A stretch of DNA of 64,000 nucleotides from Telopea speciosissima (GCF_018873765.1 NC_057925.1:57858970-57922969); one strand, 5' to 3'. Positions 1-13,324 are shown, counted from the stretch's first letter. Numbers and translations are program-made. The notes: generated from the sequence alone by a model not told the origin.

Positions 1-449
1 CTAAAAATGTAAGATTGGTGTGGTCTGGGGACTCAGAAGGATTTCATAAAGAGAAAATCCCAAAAATAGATTCTGTGCAAAAAGGTGAGAACTTGAATTC
101 ACCAGTTAAAGATTCGATTTCCAGAGATCCAAGCACTAAAGCTAGTTCAACCAAGATCCCCAAATACTTGGCGCGATCAAAATCATTATCAACAAATAAA
201 AGCAAACATCTGTCCATAGGTGGAACCTATAATTACAATAATACACATGGACAAAGAACTGAGCCTTCAATAAGAGCTCCTCTCTTGATATTAAAACCCA
301 AAATTTGCATCAAGGAACAAACAACCATAACCCCACAACAAATCAAATCAAATCAAATGAACCAGATTCAGAGTGAGATCTTAGGCATCAGTAATTAAAT
401 ACGAATTCATCATTAAACGGAGAGATTGAATGGATCTAAGTGATCTAAC
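1..449 (-). other. Intron 1 of the CDPK gene (partial)
   Basis: Read on the minus strand, this starts with a GT donor directly after the CAG codon that closes the CDPK first exon and runs off the left edge. No conserved kinase sequence occurs in it, so the next exon lies outside the window. An open frame on the plus strand near 15-398 has no recognisable protein content and is treated as chance. Confidence 0.8.
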
Positions 450-956
450 CTGAACAACTTCAACGATGGTTCGAGTAACAACGGCAGCGGCCCGTTCACT
501 GTAGTGTCCCCTCGCAACGATTCGATCGAACAATTCACCGCCTTCGCACAGCTCCATCACTAGATGGACGGCATTATCATCCTCGTACGTATCCTTCAAG
601 CTCACAATATTTGGGTGTTTGGGCAAATGTTTCATGATCTCCACCTCTCTCCTCACATCTTCGATATCTACTGTACTTCTCAGCTTCTTCTTTGAGATTG
701 ATTTGCAGGCAAATGCGGCCTCTGTCGATTTGTCGGTGCACAAATACGTGATCCCGAATTCACCTCTACCAAGCTCGCGACCCAGCTCGTATGTGACCCC
801 AAGGTCTCGACCCGTCGGATTTTTCAAGACAGTTAGCTTGTGTCCACCTCCGGTTCCATGATTCGCAGCATAATCAATCGAGAAAGGGTTGGGCTTATTT
901 TTTTTACCCTTTTGCTTCCCCGACGAAGTCACTGGCGTTGCACAGCAATTCCCCAT
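450..956 (-). CDS. CPK: Calcium-dependent protein kinase, first coding exon (CPK8/CPK32 type)
   Basis: Encodes the first 169 residues of a Ser/Thr kinase that couples calcium signals to phosphorylation. The start MGNCC gives Gly2 for N-myristoylation and Cys4/Cys5 for palmitoylation, the usual plasma-membrane anchor. A variable basic segment (about residues 10-50) is followed by the kinase N-lobe: glycine loop G63-x-G65-x-x-G68, catalytic Lys85 in AFACKSI, the helix-C Glu104, and the hinge [10 protein letters not shown]. The exon ends at VVQ with a CAG|GT donor, a position seen in CDPK genes; the C-lobe, junction and EF-hands lie off the left edge. The MGNCC start and the run KSISKKKLR...[13 protein letters not shown] match the Arabidopsis CPK7/8/10/30/32 clade from memory of those proteins. 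The exon itself is unbroken. Confidence 0.95.
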
Positions 957-1560
957 GAATCACAACTTATAATTTTCCAATTCTTCTGATGTCCGAACAA
1001 ATCAAAAGACAAGATTTGGAAGGGGCGTCAAACGGTAAGAAAAAATATCCAATCTAAGGCTGCAGATTTTTTTTTCCTTGCAAAATTGTTGGAATCCAGG
1101 CACAACCTCAAGAACCCAATTTTGTGTAAGAACTCTCGCGGCTCTGCAGGGATAAACGCTGGAGAAACGAAGAGAAATATAAACCTTGGTGGAAGGACGA
1201 ACAGAAAGAACTTGGCCTCCTAAAATTAGTCAAAAACCCAAGAAGCAACGAAGCAGAAGACGGGAGATTAAACACACAAAAACCCACCAAGATGTTCAGA
1301 TTCCACCGCGTAGGAAAAGCAATCTGAGGGAAACCCAGATGGATTCAAAGATCCAAAGGTGATTTAATGGAACAAAGGAAGGGTTTGGGAAGAAGAGGTT
1401 GAAAAATTCAATTTAGGGTGCGAACACGCCATGAACGAGAGAGGGTCAAAGCTCTTTCGGAGAGACTTCTCTCTCCCTCTAAGCATGTGACTCCCTTCTC
1501 TTCCTCTCCCTCTCTCTATCTCTAAACTCTTTCTGTGAATTCAATAAAAAAAAAAAAAAA
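957..1560 (-). promoter_or_regulatory. CDPK 5' leader and proximal promoter region
   Basis: On the minus strand this is the stretch directly upstream of the CDPK start codon. It is purine-rich on the coding strand (GA/GGGAGA runs between about 1440 and 1530), as plant leaders and core promoters often are, and ends at an A/T run at 1546-1562. I cannot place a TATA box or a transcription start with confidence, and a leader intron is possible. Confidence 0.45.
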
Positions 1561-4500
1561 TTTGAGAGAGAGAATGAAGAGAAACGCGTTCCTCTTCTCT
1601 CCTCCCAAAATGTCCAAATAGAATCTCAGAAATTTTCAGCAACAAAACAGATACCTTTCTAGAAATGCCCCTGAATCTAACAAATATTTCATGATGCATT
1701 AATCTTACCATAATACCCTTTACCTTTCTGAAATGACAAAAATGGCCACGAGAACAAACCAACTGATTAACTACCTACTTTGGCTTGGATTAAAGTGGAT
1801 GGACAGCATGAATCACTGAGATGGCATGTGATCATTTTCAAGTTGCCGTTGAGTTCTACAGATAAGGATTACCCAAAATGTAAACAGTTGGGTAAATTAT
1901 TGGTCCGCGTTCTCTATGGGGGAGCGTGGCCCTTGTGCGCATCTAAGGCCCAATGAAAGCATGCACATTAGCATCATGCATGGGGATGAGATTTCTGCCT
2001 TTCATGGGGGCAGGATGGTCATTTTATCCTCCTCTGTGTTTGCGCATCAACGAAATGTATTTAAGGTATCTCATGTTTATATATCAAGTTTCGAGTAACT
2101 TATTAATTGGTACAACTTAAAATTGATTATTTTTTCAATTTTACCATCTCACCTCCGCTCCATCTTCACCCTCTCGCATCTACTTTCCCTTGGCCCTCCG
2201 GGATTTGGCTCCTCTCCAGGGAGCCCATTGCCCAAGGAGTGCCCAGGGACACATCCAACGGCTGAGCAATCGTGTACAAATTCTGATGCATACAGGTCAA
2301 CATGTGATATGCATCGAGATGTGTGCACCGTAGCCTAGCCTTTGGATGTGTCCTTGGGCACTCCCTAGAGAGGAGCCGGATCTTGGCCCTCCGCCACTGT
2401 CTCGCCCCTTCATGTCATTTGTGTCACTTTCAAAGAATGGGAAGGTTGGAATTTTCAACCCCCATCGGTCATCCAAGTATAATTGTAAGAATCAATGGTT
2501 CATGCTAACCTAATTATACTTGAAATGGATTAGATCAAAGTTTTCATAAGCGAACCAAAAGTTTACCCCAAAAACTTCGAGTTCTAGTTTTTGTCCTCTG
2601 GTTCTTTAGTCTTTACCGACTTTGACTCTTTGAGGAGAAAATCAAGCACACTTGGAAAAAGCCACAAACCTAAAAATTACTGTGGTTTTTTTCTTGAAAT
2701 CATTTTTAATTCGATTTAGTTTTAAGAATAATGATTCGGATTAGCAAACCAATTTTAGTTGAGCTTTGACTTTTGAATGATTAGACCATGAGGATATGAT
2801 CATGTCACCATTTTCTCTCCTTGCTATTAACTATTTTTTGTGAAGCATAACATTAAGATTATTTTTTATTGTTTATAACAATGGAACTTCTGCAATAAAA
2901 ATTTGCCCCCGCCCTTTGTTTTTCTTTTATGAATGTCTAAATTAGCGAATACAAACTCTAAAAATCAGAATTTGCTTGATTTTCATCTTATTTCATATTT
3001 TTCTTAAAAAAAAACTGTTTTTAGCAATATTAAATAGATTTTCTTCAACTATATAAATGGTTGATCTGATCATTTTAATCATTGGATAGATAAAGTATCT
3101 TTTGAATAAAATATAGAGACCCATCTCAACCAGGCCGACCATGCATTAGACTCTTACCGTGTATGTTCATCAATTTAAATTGCCTTTTTTTAAAAAAAAA
3201 AAAAAATTTGCTTTCAACCATTTTCTAGACCATTATTTTAACATGTGAAAAATTCTACCTCAATATGTGTATAAGATGATATGGAGAATATGTCCACAAA
3301 GATTAAGTGTTAATCAAATTGCCACTTGGAAAATATAGCTAGTCAATATAAGATTCTTTCATCTTTCTTCTTTCAAATTTCATAAAGGCTATGACATACA
3401 AAATTTATTATTTGTGCTAATAAAAGTGAAATACATTACCTTCATTTTTTCATTTGATGTACAAACATTTAATAAAGAAAACAAATATATTAATCCCACG
3501 GCATTGATTTGGAGATCGACCACTATCGACTTATTTAAATATTGCTCACGGATCTTAAGCATCATAAATCACATAAAATGGTGAGATAACAAATATGAAG
3601 GATTTTATCTAAAATGTGATTTGACTATGACATCATAGAAGCAAAGGAAATTTTCATAGATAAAGGTATCTACAATCTATTTCTAGCTAATTTCATAGGC
3701 ACCCATAATATTTAGAGTTCAAATTGATTACCCAACCATTTTTCCTGACATCATATGTTCCTTTAAAAAATAAATATTTACAATGAGGATATATATTCCG
3801 TTTATACTTACTCCCAAACGGAGTCTTTTTTGGAAAAAGGAATTGCGAAGAAAAGAAAAAGACAAGGCGTTTGTGTTGATTAGGTCAAATTATACTGCTT
3901 ATCAATCCCATGCTCTTGATCTCCCCCCTCCTTCAACCCAGAAAGAGAAGAGCTAGTTTGTATACATTTCCATGTCTCAACACAGGACTTAGAAGCATGT
4001 TAATGATCCTTAGGGTTGCCTTAATTTTGAATGGAAATTAATGCTAAGGAATCAAGCTTTTCTTGCATCATCCCTCCAATCGGTTTAAGATCAGAGTTAT
4101 TCTTAGGGCATTTGTAGTGTTTCCAAGCACTAACATCCTCTACGGTTAATTTTGATAAAAAAAAAAGAAGGGAGTGGGATAAATCATATTCTTATTTCAT
4201 TTGTTAATGTTAAGTTCAAGGTGCCAATAGTTGTGAATCAATTAATAAATCATCTTCTATTACTAAAAAAAGTTTGATAAATCATATTCTTATTTCATTT
4301 AAGTATCAATAGAGTTGTAAATTATTTTTTTTTGCCCCTTGTTTTATTCCTAAATGTTATTTAATGCAGTACTTAATGTAGGGATAAAAAAGATTTTCAA
4401 AAAAGTGAAAATCTTTTAATACAACATTTAATGAAGATCTTATATTAAATAACAGATTTACCCTTATTGAATGAAAGTGCCAAATTCTAAAGACACCTAT

Positions 4501-6533
4501 TGAGGTGACATTAAGACACTCCAAATTCTAAAACATGTTTTTCAAATCCATATTCTGTATTAGCATGTCAATGGGTTTAGATTGAAATACAATATGGGTG
4601 TTGAGATCTAGCGGATTCAATGGTTCTTTCTTTCTCTCTTATCAAAAAAGATAAAAAAATATAGAATTTAAAAAATTATAACAAAACTTTCAAATTCTTA
4701 AAGATCACCTCATATCCTTTCCAAAGTGATGCAAAAAAAGGGTGGAAAGTCTTGATGGTGGCATTTAGCAATTTTATTTAATCATTGAGGAGCTGGGGTG
4801 GAGTAACACGTTATTTACAAGTGGATGTGTCCCTTTCTAGTTGAAGAATTGAATACATATTCACATTCTTAATGTCTTACTAACACTTTATGGAAGTAAT
4901 TATTAACATAGTACATACAAAAAATAGTAACAAAGAAAATATAAAATATACTATTGTTTGAAATTGAATTCTAAAGAGGAAGCTAAAAATAAAAAGAGGC
5001 ATGACAATGGCAAAATCCATTCATAATCCCGTTAATATGATTACATTGAAAATACTTTAAATTTGCTAGTTTATTTTTTTACTTTTTATTTTTTTTTTTT
5101 TTTTTTAATTTTAAGTGAAAATGGTGCTTCAATTAAGTTATTTATTATTGTAATGTGATTCCGATTAGATGCTATATATGTCATTTTCTCTTCGACTATC
5201 AAGTATCAAGAAATTATTACAAGAAGTTTGTTATTTTAATAAGTCATTACATTTTTTTTTTATTATTTTCCATCAATTGCGTATATGTTTTTTTTTTTAA
5301 TTAATTAATTTTTATTGAAACATGCAATACTGAAGAACCTAACCAAATTGTAATTTAGATTCTTAAGTTTCTAAGAGCCTTTGTTTTCCATTGTATCTAC
5401 GGGCCAAAATATGACTATTTATCATCTATAGTTGAAAATAATGACTTATATACAAAAACATTACATAAATGAGTCATTGACATAAATGTTTTCTTACTTT
5501 CTTATCGTTTTTAGAGGGGGTTTTTTTGGTAACATCCTTTTTAGGGGATTAGTAAGTGGAAAACGAGTAATGCGTTTTATCAAGTGGGGTTTTCCATAGA
5601 AAAAAAAAAAAACACATATTCTATCTACAAAACAATAAATATTGTAGGTGAAATAAAACTCATAAAAAACACAAAATTAAAATGACCCAAAGCAATCATA
5701 AACAAAACACACCAATTTGCTTTCAAAATTTTTAATTTGGGGGAAGACTTCTTTATTATTTAGAAATTTAATCTTTTATTCACTTTAAGAGAGGAGTAAG
5801 GCTTATTTATACTTTACCCCCTAAAACAATGATTTCCTTTCACAATCATGGTAAAAGAAAATTATCAATCAAGAAACCATATCCTGAATCATGAAATGTT
5901 GAATTCTTATCCTCTGAAAGCTATGAAAAACATGCATTAGTCATGAAATGAATTTATCATGTGAATTCTTGTCTTTTTAAAGCAATAAAAAACATAATAT
6001 AGTGAATAATCAAACAAGGAAACTTATACTAAATAAGGATATCAAATGGACCATCTTTTGAATTCTGATCCTTCTAAAGCCCCTATATAGTAACATAATA
6101 GAAGTGAATTATAATTCATGAAACCATGAACTGAATCATGAAATGGATCATACCTTGATTTCTTGTCTCTATTCCAAATTTCTTGAGTAGGATCTTAAGA
6201 AATACAAAATTACAAGTCTTGTATAGTTCTTATAGTAAATGTATAGGGTTTTACTGACTATACACCGATAAATATTTTTCCACCTAGACACAACCTTGGA
6301 TAGTGATCGAGGTCTATTCTAGCAACCGCTACCATTGTTGAATTCCTGATTTGTACCCTTTTTCAAGAGTGTTTCTCAAACGAGTCTAGATCAACTTCTC
6401 GTACGTGATTCATGTATAGTTTCATGAAGTGTGTTCTTTTTCTTCTACAATACCCCTTTAAAAACTCTCAATAACATCATGGAGAGATATTTATGAAATC
6501 TAAAAAACACAGTGTCATCCCATAACTGCATGT
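1561..6533. other. AT-rich intergenic DNA
   Basis: No convincing gene. Very AT-rich, with many A and T runs (for example 3188-3206, 5081-5106, 5287-5298). It holds one clear small element at 2201-2382, listed separately. Stop codons are dense in all frames from about 2500 onward. Confidence 0.6.
2201..2382. mobile_element. Foldback MITE with 11-bp target duplication (Mutator-like)
   Basis: The two halves are inverted copies: the left arm carries GGCTCCTCTCCAGGGAG and GGGACACATCCAA, and the right arm carries their complements in reverse order. The left arm has an extra piece of about 16 bp that looks like a short internal duplication. The direct repeat TTGGCCCTCCG flanks it at 2190-2200 and 2383-2393, which fits the 8-11 bp target duplications of Mutator-like elements. 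There is no transposase. Confidence 0.75.
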
Positions 6534-7134
6534 AAAACCTTTACGTGCATGGAAATCATCTGAATTCTTATCAAACATGCAAATCTAGAGGGGGGTAGTT
6601 TCATCAATTAAAAGATTAAGGCATTTACTATGGGGCTCGCTGCTTTTGGTGTAAAGTTTTATCTAAAAAAATTTACTTGAAAAACCTTTACGTGCATGGA
6701 AATCATCTCAATTCTTATCAAACATGCAAATCTAGAGGGGGGTAGTTTCATCAATTAAAAGATTAAGGCATTTACTATGGGGCTCCGTCTGTTTCAGTGT
6801 AAAGTTTTACCTAAAAAAAATTTACTTGAAAAACCTTTACGTGCATGGAAATCATCTGAATTCTTATCAAACATGCAAATCTAGAGGGGGGTAGTTTCAT
6901 CAATTAAAAGATTAAGGCATTTACTATGGGGCTCCGTCTGTTTCAGTGTAAAGTTTTACCTAAAAAAAATTTACTTGAAAAACCTTTACGTGCATGGAAA
7001 TCATCTGAATTCTTATCAAACATGCAAATCTAGAGGGGGGTACTTTCATCAATTAAAAGATTAAGGCAGTTACTATGGGGCTCCGTCTGTTTCAGTGTAA
7101 AGTTTTACCTAAAAAAATTTTCCTTGAAAAATTT
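6534..7134. repeat. Tandem array, four copies of a 147-149 bp unit
   Basis: The marker TTACGTGCATGGAAATCATC begins at 6541, 6688, 6837 and 6986, giving periods of 147, 149 and 149 bp. Copies 2-4 are nearly identical; copy 1 differs most in its last third (GGGCTCGCTGC instead of GGGCTCCGTCTG). The last third of the unit looks like the end of a small transposon, and the sequence after the array (to about 7330) continues in the same style. Confidence 0.95.
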
Positions 7135-8230
7135 TGCATGTTGAAAAATTTTTCGATGTTTAATTTTTAATGAAAATAAATATTGAAAAAACTTTTCTAA
7201 CATGTAAAATATTTTTTTTTTGAAGTACAGTTTCAAGTAAAATATGTTTTTTTTGGGTCGAGAATATCTAACCCGCTAAAGTCTACACTAAAAGGTAGAA
7301 ACAGAGGTAGGTGACCAAACGAATAGGGAGAAATTTCAAAAAGGGTAATATCGTAATTTAACCTTCGGCTCATCTAGTCAACGTTTATTGTGGACACGTT
7401 GGTATCCTACCGTCCGCTCATCACGGGTTCCTTTATTACTCTCCAGCTCCAACCTTTCGGCGATTATTATCCATCTACGTGTCAAATCAAATTGGCCACA
7501 ATAACCGTTACACGGGCAGACCTTTCTAGAAGATTCCCAACCTACAACTCTTTTGTTAGGTAATACTCCGGTAATTATTCGCTGTCCAAATCATTCCTAT
7601 CCTTTCAACAAATAACAACATGTCCTCAGTTTCATAACGAGGATAACAGTGGATAAAGAGAACAAACGGAAGGGTAATTGCGTCAGCATAGAAATATTCA
7701 GTTGTGTACACATTTTGACGCTTGGAGATGTCGTGGATTGACTGGTTACCGTTATATTTAAAACATTTTAAACGTTTTTCTTTGCTTAATTAAAAAATAA
7801 ATAAATAAAGCGTCTCCGTGGGCCAACAGGAAGACGACTCTTTCTATTCAGTCTGATTGACCATAATACCCTTTGTCGTTCCAAGAATACTCAGAGAAAT
7901 CAGTAAAAATGGGGTATTCTTGTAATGTCGAAGGGCTTTTATATCAATAACTGCCTCCAAATGAATTCGCTGTCGGGGTAGTTTCGTCATTTGAAGAATA
8001 ACAAAAAGAATAAAAAAATGCATCAAAAGCACCGCCCCCTTTGAGCTGGTCAGTCAAACTAGACGATTTGACTTCGAATATTACGTTTTCTGGAAGTTTT
8101 TAAATTCCGCCTTAGGATTCCAATTCAATTGGGATTACGATACTCTCTCAAGTGATGATGACTCAGCAGTATAACCGTCCAAGTGGCATTTGATCATTTA
8201 ATCAAAATGAGTCCTATGGAATCGGGAAAA
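7135..8230. other. Intergenic DNA, no gene recognised
   Basis: First 200 bp continue the MITE-like sequence that closes the tandem array. From 7330 to 7700 base composition is more balanced, but all frames have frequent stops and I see no protein similarity. A short open frame near 7844-8032 (minus) has no support. Confidence 0.5.
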
Positions 8231-8390
8231 TTATCACCTCCAGTTTGCTGACCGGCTCAATTCTCCTCTAATAGGGGGATGGTGGACCCCACCCAGGCAA
8301 GGTGTTTGGGCATGGGTAGAGAGATCATTTCAGCTCCCCTTTGTTAGAGGAACTGGGGAACTGACCCGGGCAGCCAATTGGAGGTGATAA
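8231..8390. mobile_element. Foldback MITE, TTATCACCTCC family (copy 1)
   Basis: Terminal inverted repeats TTATCACCTCCA and TTGGAGGTGATAA, with inverted similarity continuing inward for about 50 bp (GCTGACCGG and CTCCTCTAA on the left against their complements on the right). The same termini occur in block A of the NLR duplication at 24222-24390. There is no coding capacity and no unambiguous target duplication. Confidence 0.75.
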
Positions 8391-9689
8391 AGATCCATGG
8401 AATCGTATGTCTGGACATTGATAACCTTTTATGCTAATCATGCGGTGGATGATTACCTAAAACCACCTAAATCTAATCTGACAGTTCTAGTTGTCTAAGT
8501 AATTACTCTTGTTTGATCTCACACCATTCGTGGATGTAGGACCCATCTTCAGAGTGCATGATCCACAACTCATGGACGATGTGAGTTCTAGGAAGAGGGT
8601 ACCGAGGTGGCCCAAGTGGGGAGTGGATCCCTACTCCTTTGAATGGTCATCAAGTTTTCAATTCTATCTCCCGAAGAAAGCTTTTCAAGGAGTTTAGATC
8701 AACTCTCCATATGTGAAGGCTTCATGTACAGTTTCGTGACAACATGTGTCCTCTTGTTTTCACAAATTCCCCTCCATGTTACTATTAGGAGTGTTTAGTG
8801 GGGGCATTTATGGAAGAAAAAAGACATGCATCGTCATGACACCTTATGGGAAGAATTTAATTGTTCGATCTGATGATTGAAATAAGTTTAGAAGAATTTA
8901 ATTGTGTGGTAGTAAAGTGGTTTACCATTGGGTTGAACTTTTGAATTTGGATTATCATTGCATCAATAGGACCAATGAAAGGAGTCTGCCTTCATTGTAA
9001 CCGTTCAACACGTCTCCTTTTTGCTTCTAGAAATGTTTCCCTGTGTGCTCTAAATGGTAGGGGTGTTTGGATGGGACATGTGTTGAATACTGCTTGTACA
9101 TGCCATAAATGACCTCTAGTTTTAGTTGTACTTGCATTTGTAGACTTCTACAGGTGACTTGTAATGATACATGCGCAACCCATTTATGGACCTATCTAAT
9201 ATCTCTCAATACTAAAAAAACAAACTTAGATGGATAGCTTGATATAATTTTACCAAAAAAAAAAACTGATCAATGCAGTCTTATATTTTGCTCTTTAAAT
9301 CTTCTACCCTCAATTATTAATGAGAAAGCTTACAAGTTAAGATTTTTGCTAATGACATACATTAATATTCAATTGAAAGATTAGTTAATAGTTTTCAGCT
9401 GGAGTATTCTTCAATTGATCATTCTCTTCTCTTTTTTGTTGAAACCATCTTTGTTTTTTCTATTTGAATTGCGATGTTAAGTATTTATTCATATAAAAAG
9501 TGAAATGAAAAGTATAACCGAAGGGGAGGGGTGAGTTTTCTAGTCTTCTTGACTAGGTTGCTTCTACGATCGACACATGATTACTACTATGCACCAGATC
9601 AATTGCGACTAAAATTTTATGGATAAGTAGATCTTAATTTTTCTTGTTTATTTAACAAGTTTCAACCAAAATAAATTGGCCAAGTGGCA
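8391..9689. other. Intergenic DNA, no gene recognised
   Basis: AT-rich sequence without supported genes, RNA genes or clear repeats. A 62-codon open frame near 8509-8697 has no recognisable similarity. Confidence 0.5.
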
Positions 9690-10110
9690 AAACATTGGAT
9701 TATGTGTGTCTTGGATTCATGTCCCTGTTTCGAAGATTGACCCACTCTAACATATTTTGGTGGCGACCAAAATAAGAATTTTTCTGAGATTTGTGATGGT
9801 AGCAAAGGACTTGGGCCGTTCGACCTGACCCAATGGGTCGACTTGATGGAGGAGTATTTATATGCCTTACTCGCCTTGTTGTAAAGTGAGTGAGATTTGG
9901 GGTTTTTTGACTTAGGGTTTCTGGGTGAGAGCTTGCAGCACCGTTTTGGGTGTTCTTAAGAGATCTCAACATTGTAATTTTCTTCCATTGCATAGTGAAA
10001 CATCTTCAGCTTTGCTCGTGGATGTAGCACATCATATTGGTGTGTGAACCACGTTAAATCTTTGTGTCGTCTTGCTCTGTTTCTTTTGTTTTCTCTTTGT
10101 ATTTATTTTA
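9690..10110 (+). mobile_element. Possible LTR fossil (Ty1-copia-like)
   Basis: The stretch carries a TATA-like ATTTATATGCC near 9856 and, near 10010-10075, wording typical of the R-U5 part of copia LTRs (GCTCGTGGATGTAGC, then GAACCACGTTAAATCTTTG). I could not fix the ends or a target duplication, so the limits are approximate and it may be a solo LTR. No internal retrotransposon domain is visible next to it. Confidence 0.4.
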
Positions 10111-12334
10111 ACAATTAACATAATAATACGTTGGTACCTATTAATATTGAGTTGACTTTCAAAATAGATTAAGACAAGGAGGAAGTGCATTATCAAGTAT
10201 GTTATATAAAATTTAATAAAAGAAACATAAGTTATAAGCAAAAGGGCATGTCACAAAGGTTGGTGAATTTTGATTGAGTCCATATGATAAATGGAATACA
10301 AATCTCAAAAAAATTAGAGCTCATGGGGCCTACATAGCACACCTAGGAAGGGATTCCTTTTACATAGTATATACCACATGGGAATTAAAATAGGACCCAA
10401 ATTTTGTGGACAAATATAGACCCCAAGGTCCCCTACTTGCAATCTCAAATTTCAGCCCAAACTTGAGTTTTCCAAGAGGCAAAATAAGCTTAATTTGAAA
10501 AATCTATGAGTTGGACGAGTGCACAACAATGGTTAGAGTAATATTAGGCACGCGTAGATATACATGAGGATGTATACCAAAATCAAAGGGTCTCCGATTG
10601 ATTAGACTCTAACCTTAACACATGACTAATTTAGACCATGTCCTCTCTAACAATTGGAACAACCATATCATCTGTCCATGCAGTATAATGAGAAAGGGTC
10701 ACATAGGAAACCCTTTCTATTTGGTTGTGCAAGAGTCTTTTGCCAAAAAATAAATAGGGAAAAGGTTCTCTGAGCCACCAGGGTAGGGTAAACTAGCAAT
10801 TTTGTGTCTATCTCTCTCCTCCTCATATGAAATGGCCTTGCTGCCTCCAATGTTTACCGTTTTATCGCACCTCATTGTTGCGCTAACCCTCTACCGAATA
10901 TATAATAACTAAATAAAAGGAACATTATCAACTATTATTAAAAAACATAAACTATTTTAAAAAAAAGTGGGTGAGTCAAGCATGTAAGACACCTACCTAT
11001 CCACAAAATCAAATTCTACCCAACTTGCCACGTGGTAGCTATTTGCCGCAATTTAGATGCACTACTTAGTAACAGAAAAAACTTCTCTGGAGCAAAATGG
11101 GCAAACTCTTTTTTTTTTTTCACAGAAGCTCTCATATTATGTGAAAAAAATATGTGATTCCTATTTGCTAGGGATGTAGAATATATATTTTTAGATAAAG
11201 TTTCTTCCACTGCCCAGGGAACATTAACCACCATCTTAGGATTCAAAAACCCCTATAGGATTTTAGAATATTCCTTAAAATGCCCTATTGATACCTCCGC
11301 AGGATTCCCATTCACTGTGACTGAAGAAAAACTCAGTCCTAAATTTTTTTCAAGAAATGCATCCGCAGAAAGATAGGACATGTCATATCCAAAGCATGTT
11401 GCATGCTCGCATAAAACCTGACTAGTTGAGAAAACCAAACATCTAAAAAAATATATGTTTACATAAATTATTATTAAATTTTTAAACAAAAGCTAACAGA
11501 AAAAACTTTTACAAACCCTTTCTGAAAAACTATTTATAATTTGTATTTATCAAATAGGAAAATTTTAACGTAAGGTTTGATAGGAAGTAAAAAAATTTTA
11601 GGAAGTAAAGCTTATTGGAAGGGAGATATAGTAATTGTCAATGGTGACTTCTAGAAGAATGAAAGTTTTCCATTTTAATAAGACAGATTGAAGAAGAAAA
11701 AGAAAAAGAAAAAGAAAAAAACTCAGGAATCTCAATCCACAGGGAAAGAGTCAAAAGGATGTGGCCAATGGTATTTGCATAAATCCATGGAGTCAACTAT
11801 CTAAAATGTCTCTGGTGAGACCCTCTAGGAGTAGTTGGACCCAACTTTATAACCCACATTTTCTTCATCCACTTACGCCACTTTAAGATTTCTTCTCATA
11901 CCCTCTCAGCCTTCTTGAGAACTCAATAGGATTTGGTCAAAGTCAAAGCAACCAACTTGCACATCTTCAATAATACAACAAGTTGCAATGCATATAATTA
12001 ATGGGCTTGGTTTTAAATATGGGCCACATGGAAGTCCAGACTGAGAGAAATGTCAACTATATCCCAGGAATGGGCCAAGCCCAACCCAAAACACCAGGCA
12101 GGTTAGAGCTGTTTTCCTCAGTATGTGATTAGCCCTTCAAATACCTTACTTGATTATGAATCTTAGCATAAGAAACTAAGTATGGATCTTCATGACTGGG
12201 GGAATTACTCGATTTCAGTCAGAACAGAGTGCATGAATCTTTTATGAACAAGGCCTTCTGCATTATCACTAATTTTATGACCTCTTCAGGAGGAAAAGTC
12301 TCTTCAGTTCATGGGGGATACTTCTAACCAGTTT

Positions 12335-12960
12335 TCAGTAAAATGCCTTACATGGTCTGAAGCAAATGAAAGATGGGCCCTTAAGCTGCATCAATACAAA
12401 GATATACAATGTCAGCCTTGGGTTTTTACTACTAGTGGTGCCTGTGGCTGCACCCTTGGCTGGATTTGTAGTTTCAACTGGAACTGATTCCCTGCCATTC
12501 ACATATGGTTTTATAATAGTAATGAACAAAATATTGTAAGAAAAGGTGAGCATGAAGAAGGCGAAAAGATGAATACGAAAGAAAAGATCCAAAAAACTCT
12601 GGCATTTCTTCCCTCAGTAGATCTCTCACTCCATCAGACTTGGAACTGCATTTGGTTCAAAAATAGTTCATCAGAGTTGAAGTAGACAAATAAAAAAAAT
12701 TTATTTACAGCCCTTCTGAGTCTAGTATGTAAAGGTTTCCATTTAGACTTCAGGCAAACAAATTTTAAAACATCTGCAGTGATAGGAAGTTGGAGAGAAT
12801 GTGCAGGATTTTTTGACAAATATTTTGTTCTTGGTTGCCTAAGCAAATAAAAGGTATTGTTATTAGGCCATGCCACAATACAACCTGGCAATGTGCTTAA
12901 CCAGTCTGATTTGGTAAGTTGGTGACCAGATATACTAATGAGAAAACCCAATCTATTCAA
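12335..12960 (-). other. Conserved sequence of unknown nature, shared by both blocks
   Basis: On the minus strand this holds open frames, one of which (around 12335-12592) has a hydrophobic stretch FFMLTFSYNILFITII followed by KPYVNGRES. The corresponding place in block B (26337-26540) keeps a similar reading (LFMLTFAYNILFIIIIKP) but also an overlapping frame, VRDLLREEMPEF, that is kept in both copies. It could be the last exon of a small gene or a gene remnant. I do not recognise a family. Confidence 0.25.
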
Positions 12961-13324
12961 AGATGATCAACCTTAGGAAACCAAAGTTCAAATCCATGGA
13001 AATGTTAAATCCAGAGTTGGACTAATAGTCAACTATATAAAAGAAGAGAGACGGTTGGTCTCAGACCCAGATAGAATATTTCTTGCCTATTTTTTTTTTC
13101 CTCATCTTAAAAAACAATTATAAACAGAGATGAAATCTTGTCTTCTTTTAATTAAACTACCACAAGAGGAGGGGGGCAGGGGGCTTAAAACCTGCAGCAA
13201 TTGTCATTCCTTTTGTTGTGAATCCTTTTAGTGTGAACTCTGTACTTCTCAGATATCAATTCATACAGAACCTAAACCTAGTGCTGTTAAATAAAACCAA
13301 TATTCACATTCAGATAATACATAA

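Noticed and set aside
1541-2508. Small open frames between 1.5 and 2.5 kb as genes
   Set aside because: They overlap the foldback MITE or low-complexity sequence and show no recognisable protein.
6534-7134. CRISPR-like array
   Set aside because: Units are contiguous 147-149 bp repeats without unique spacers, in a plant nuclear context.
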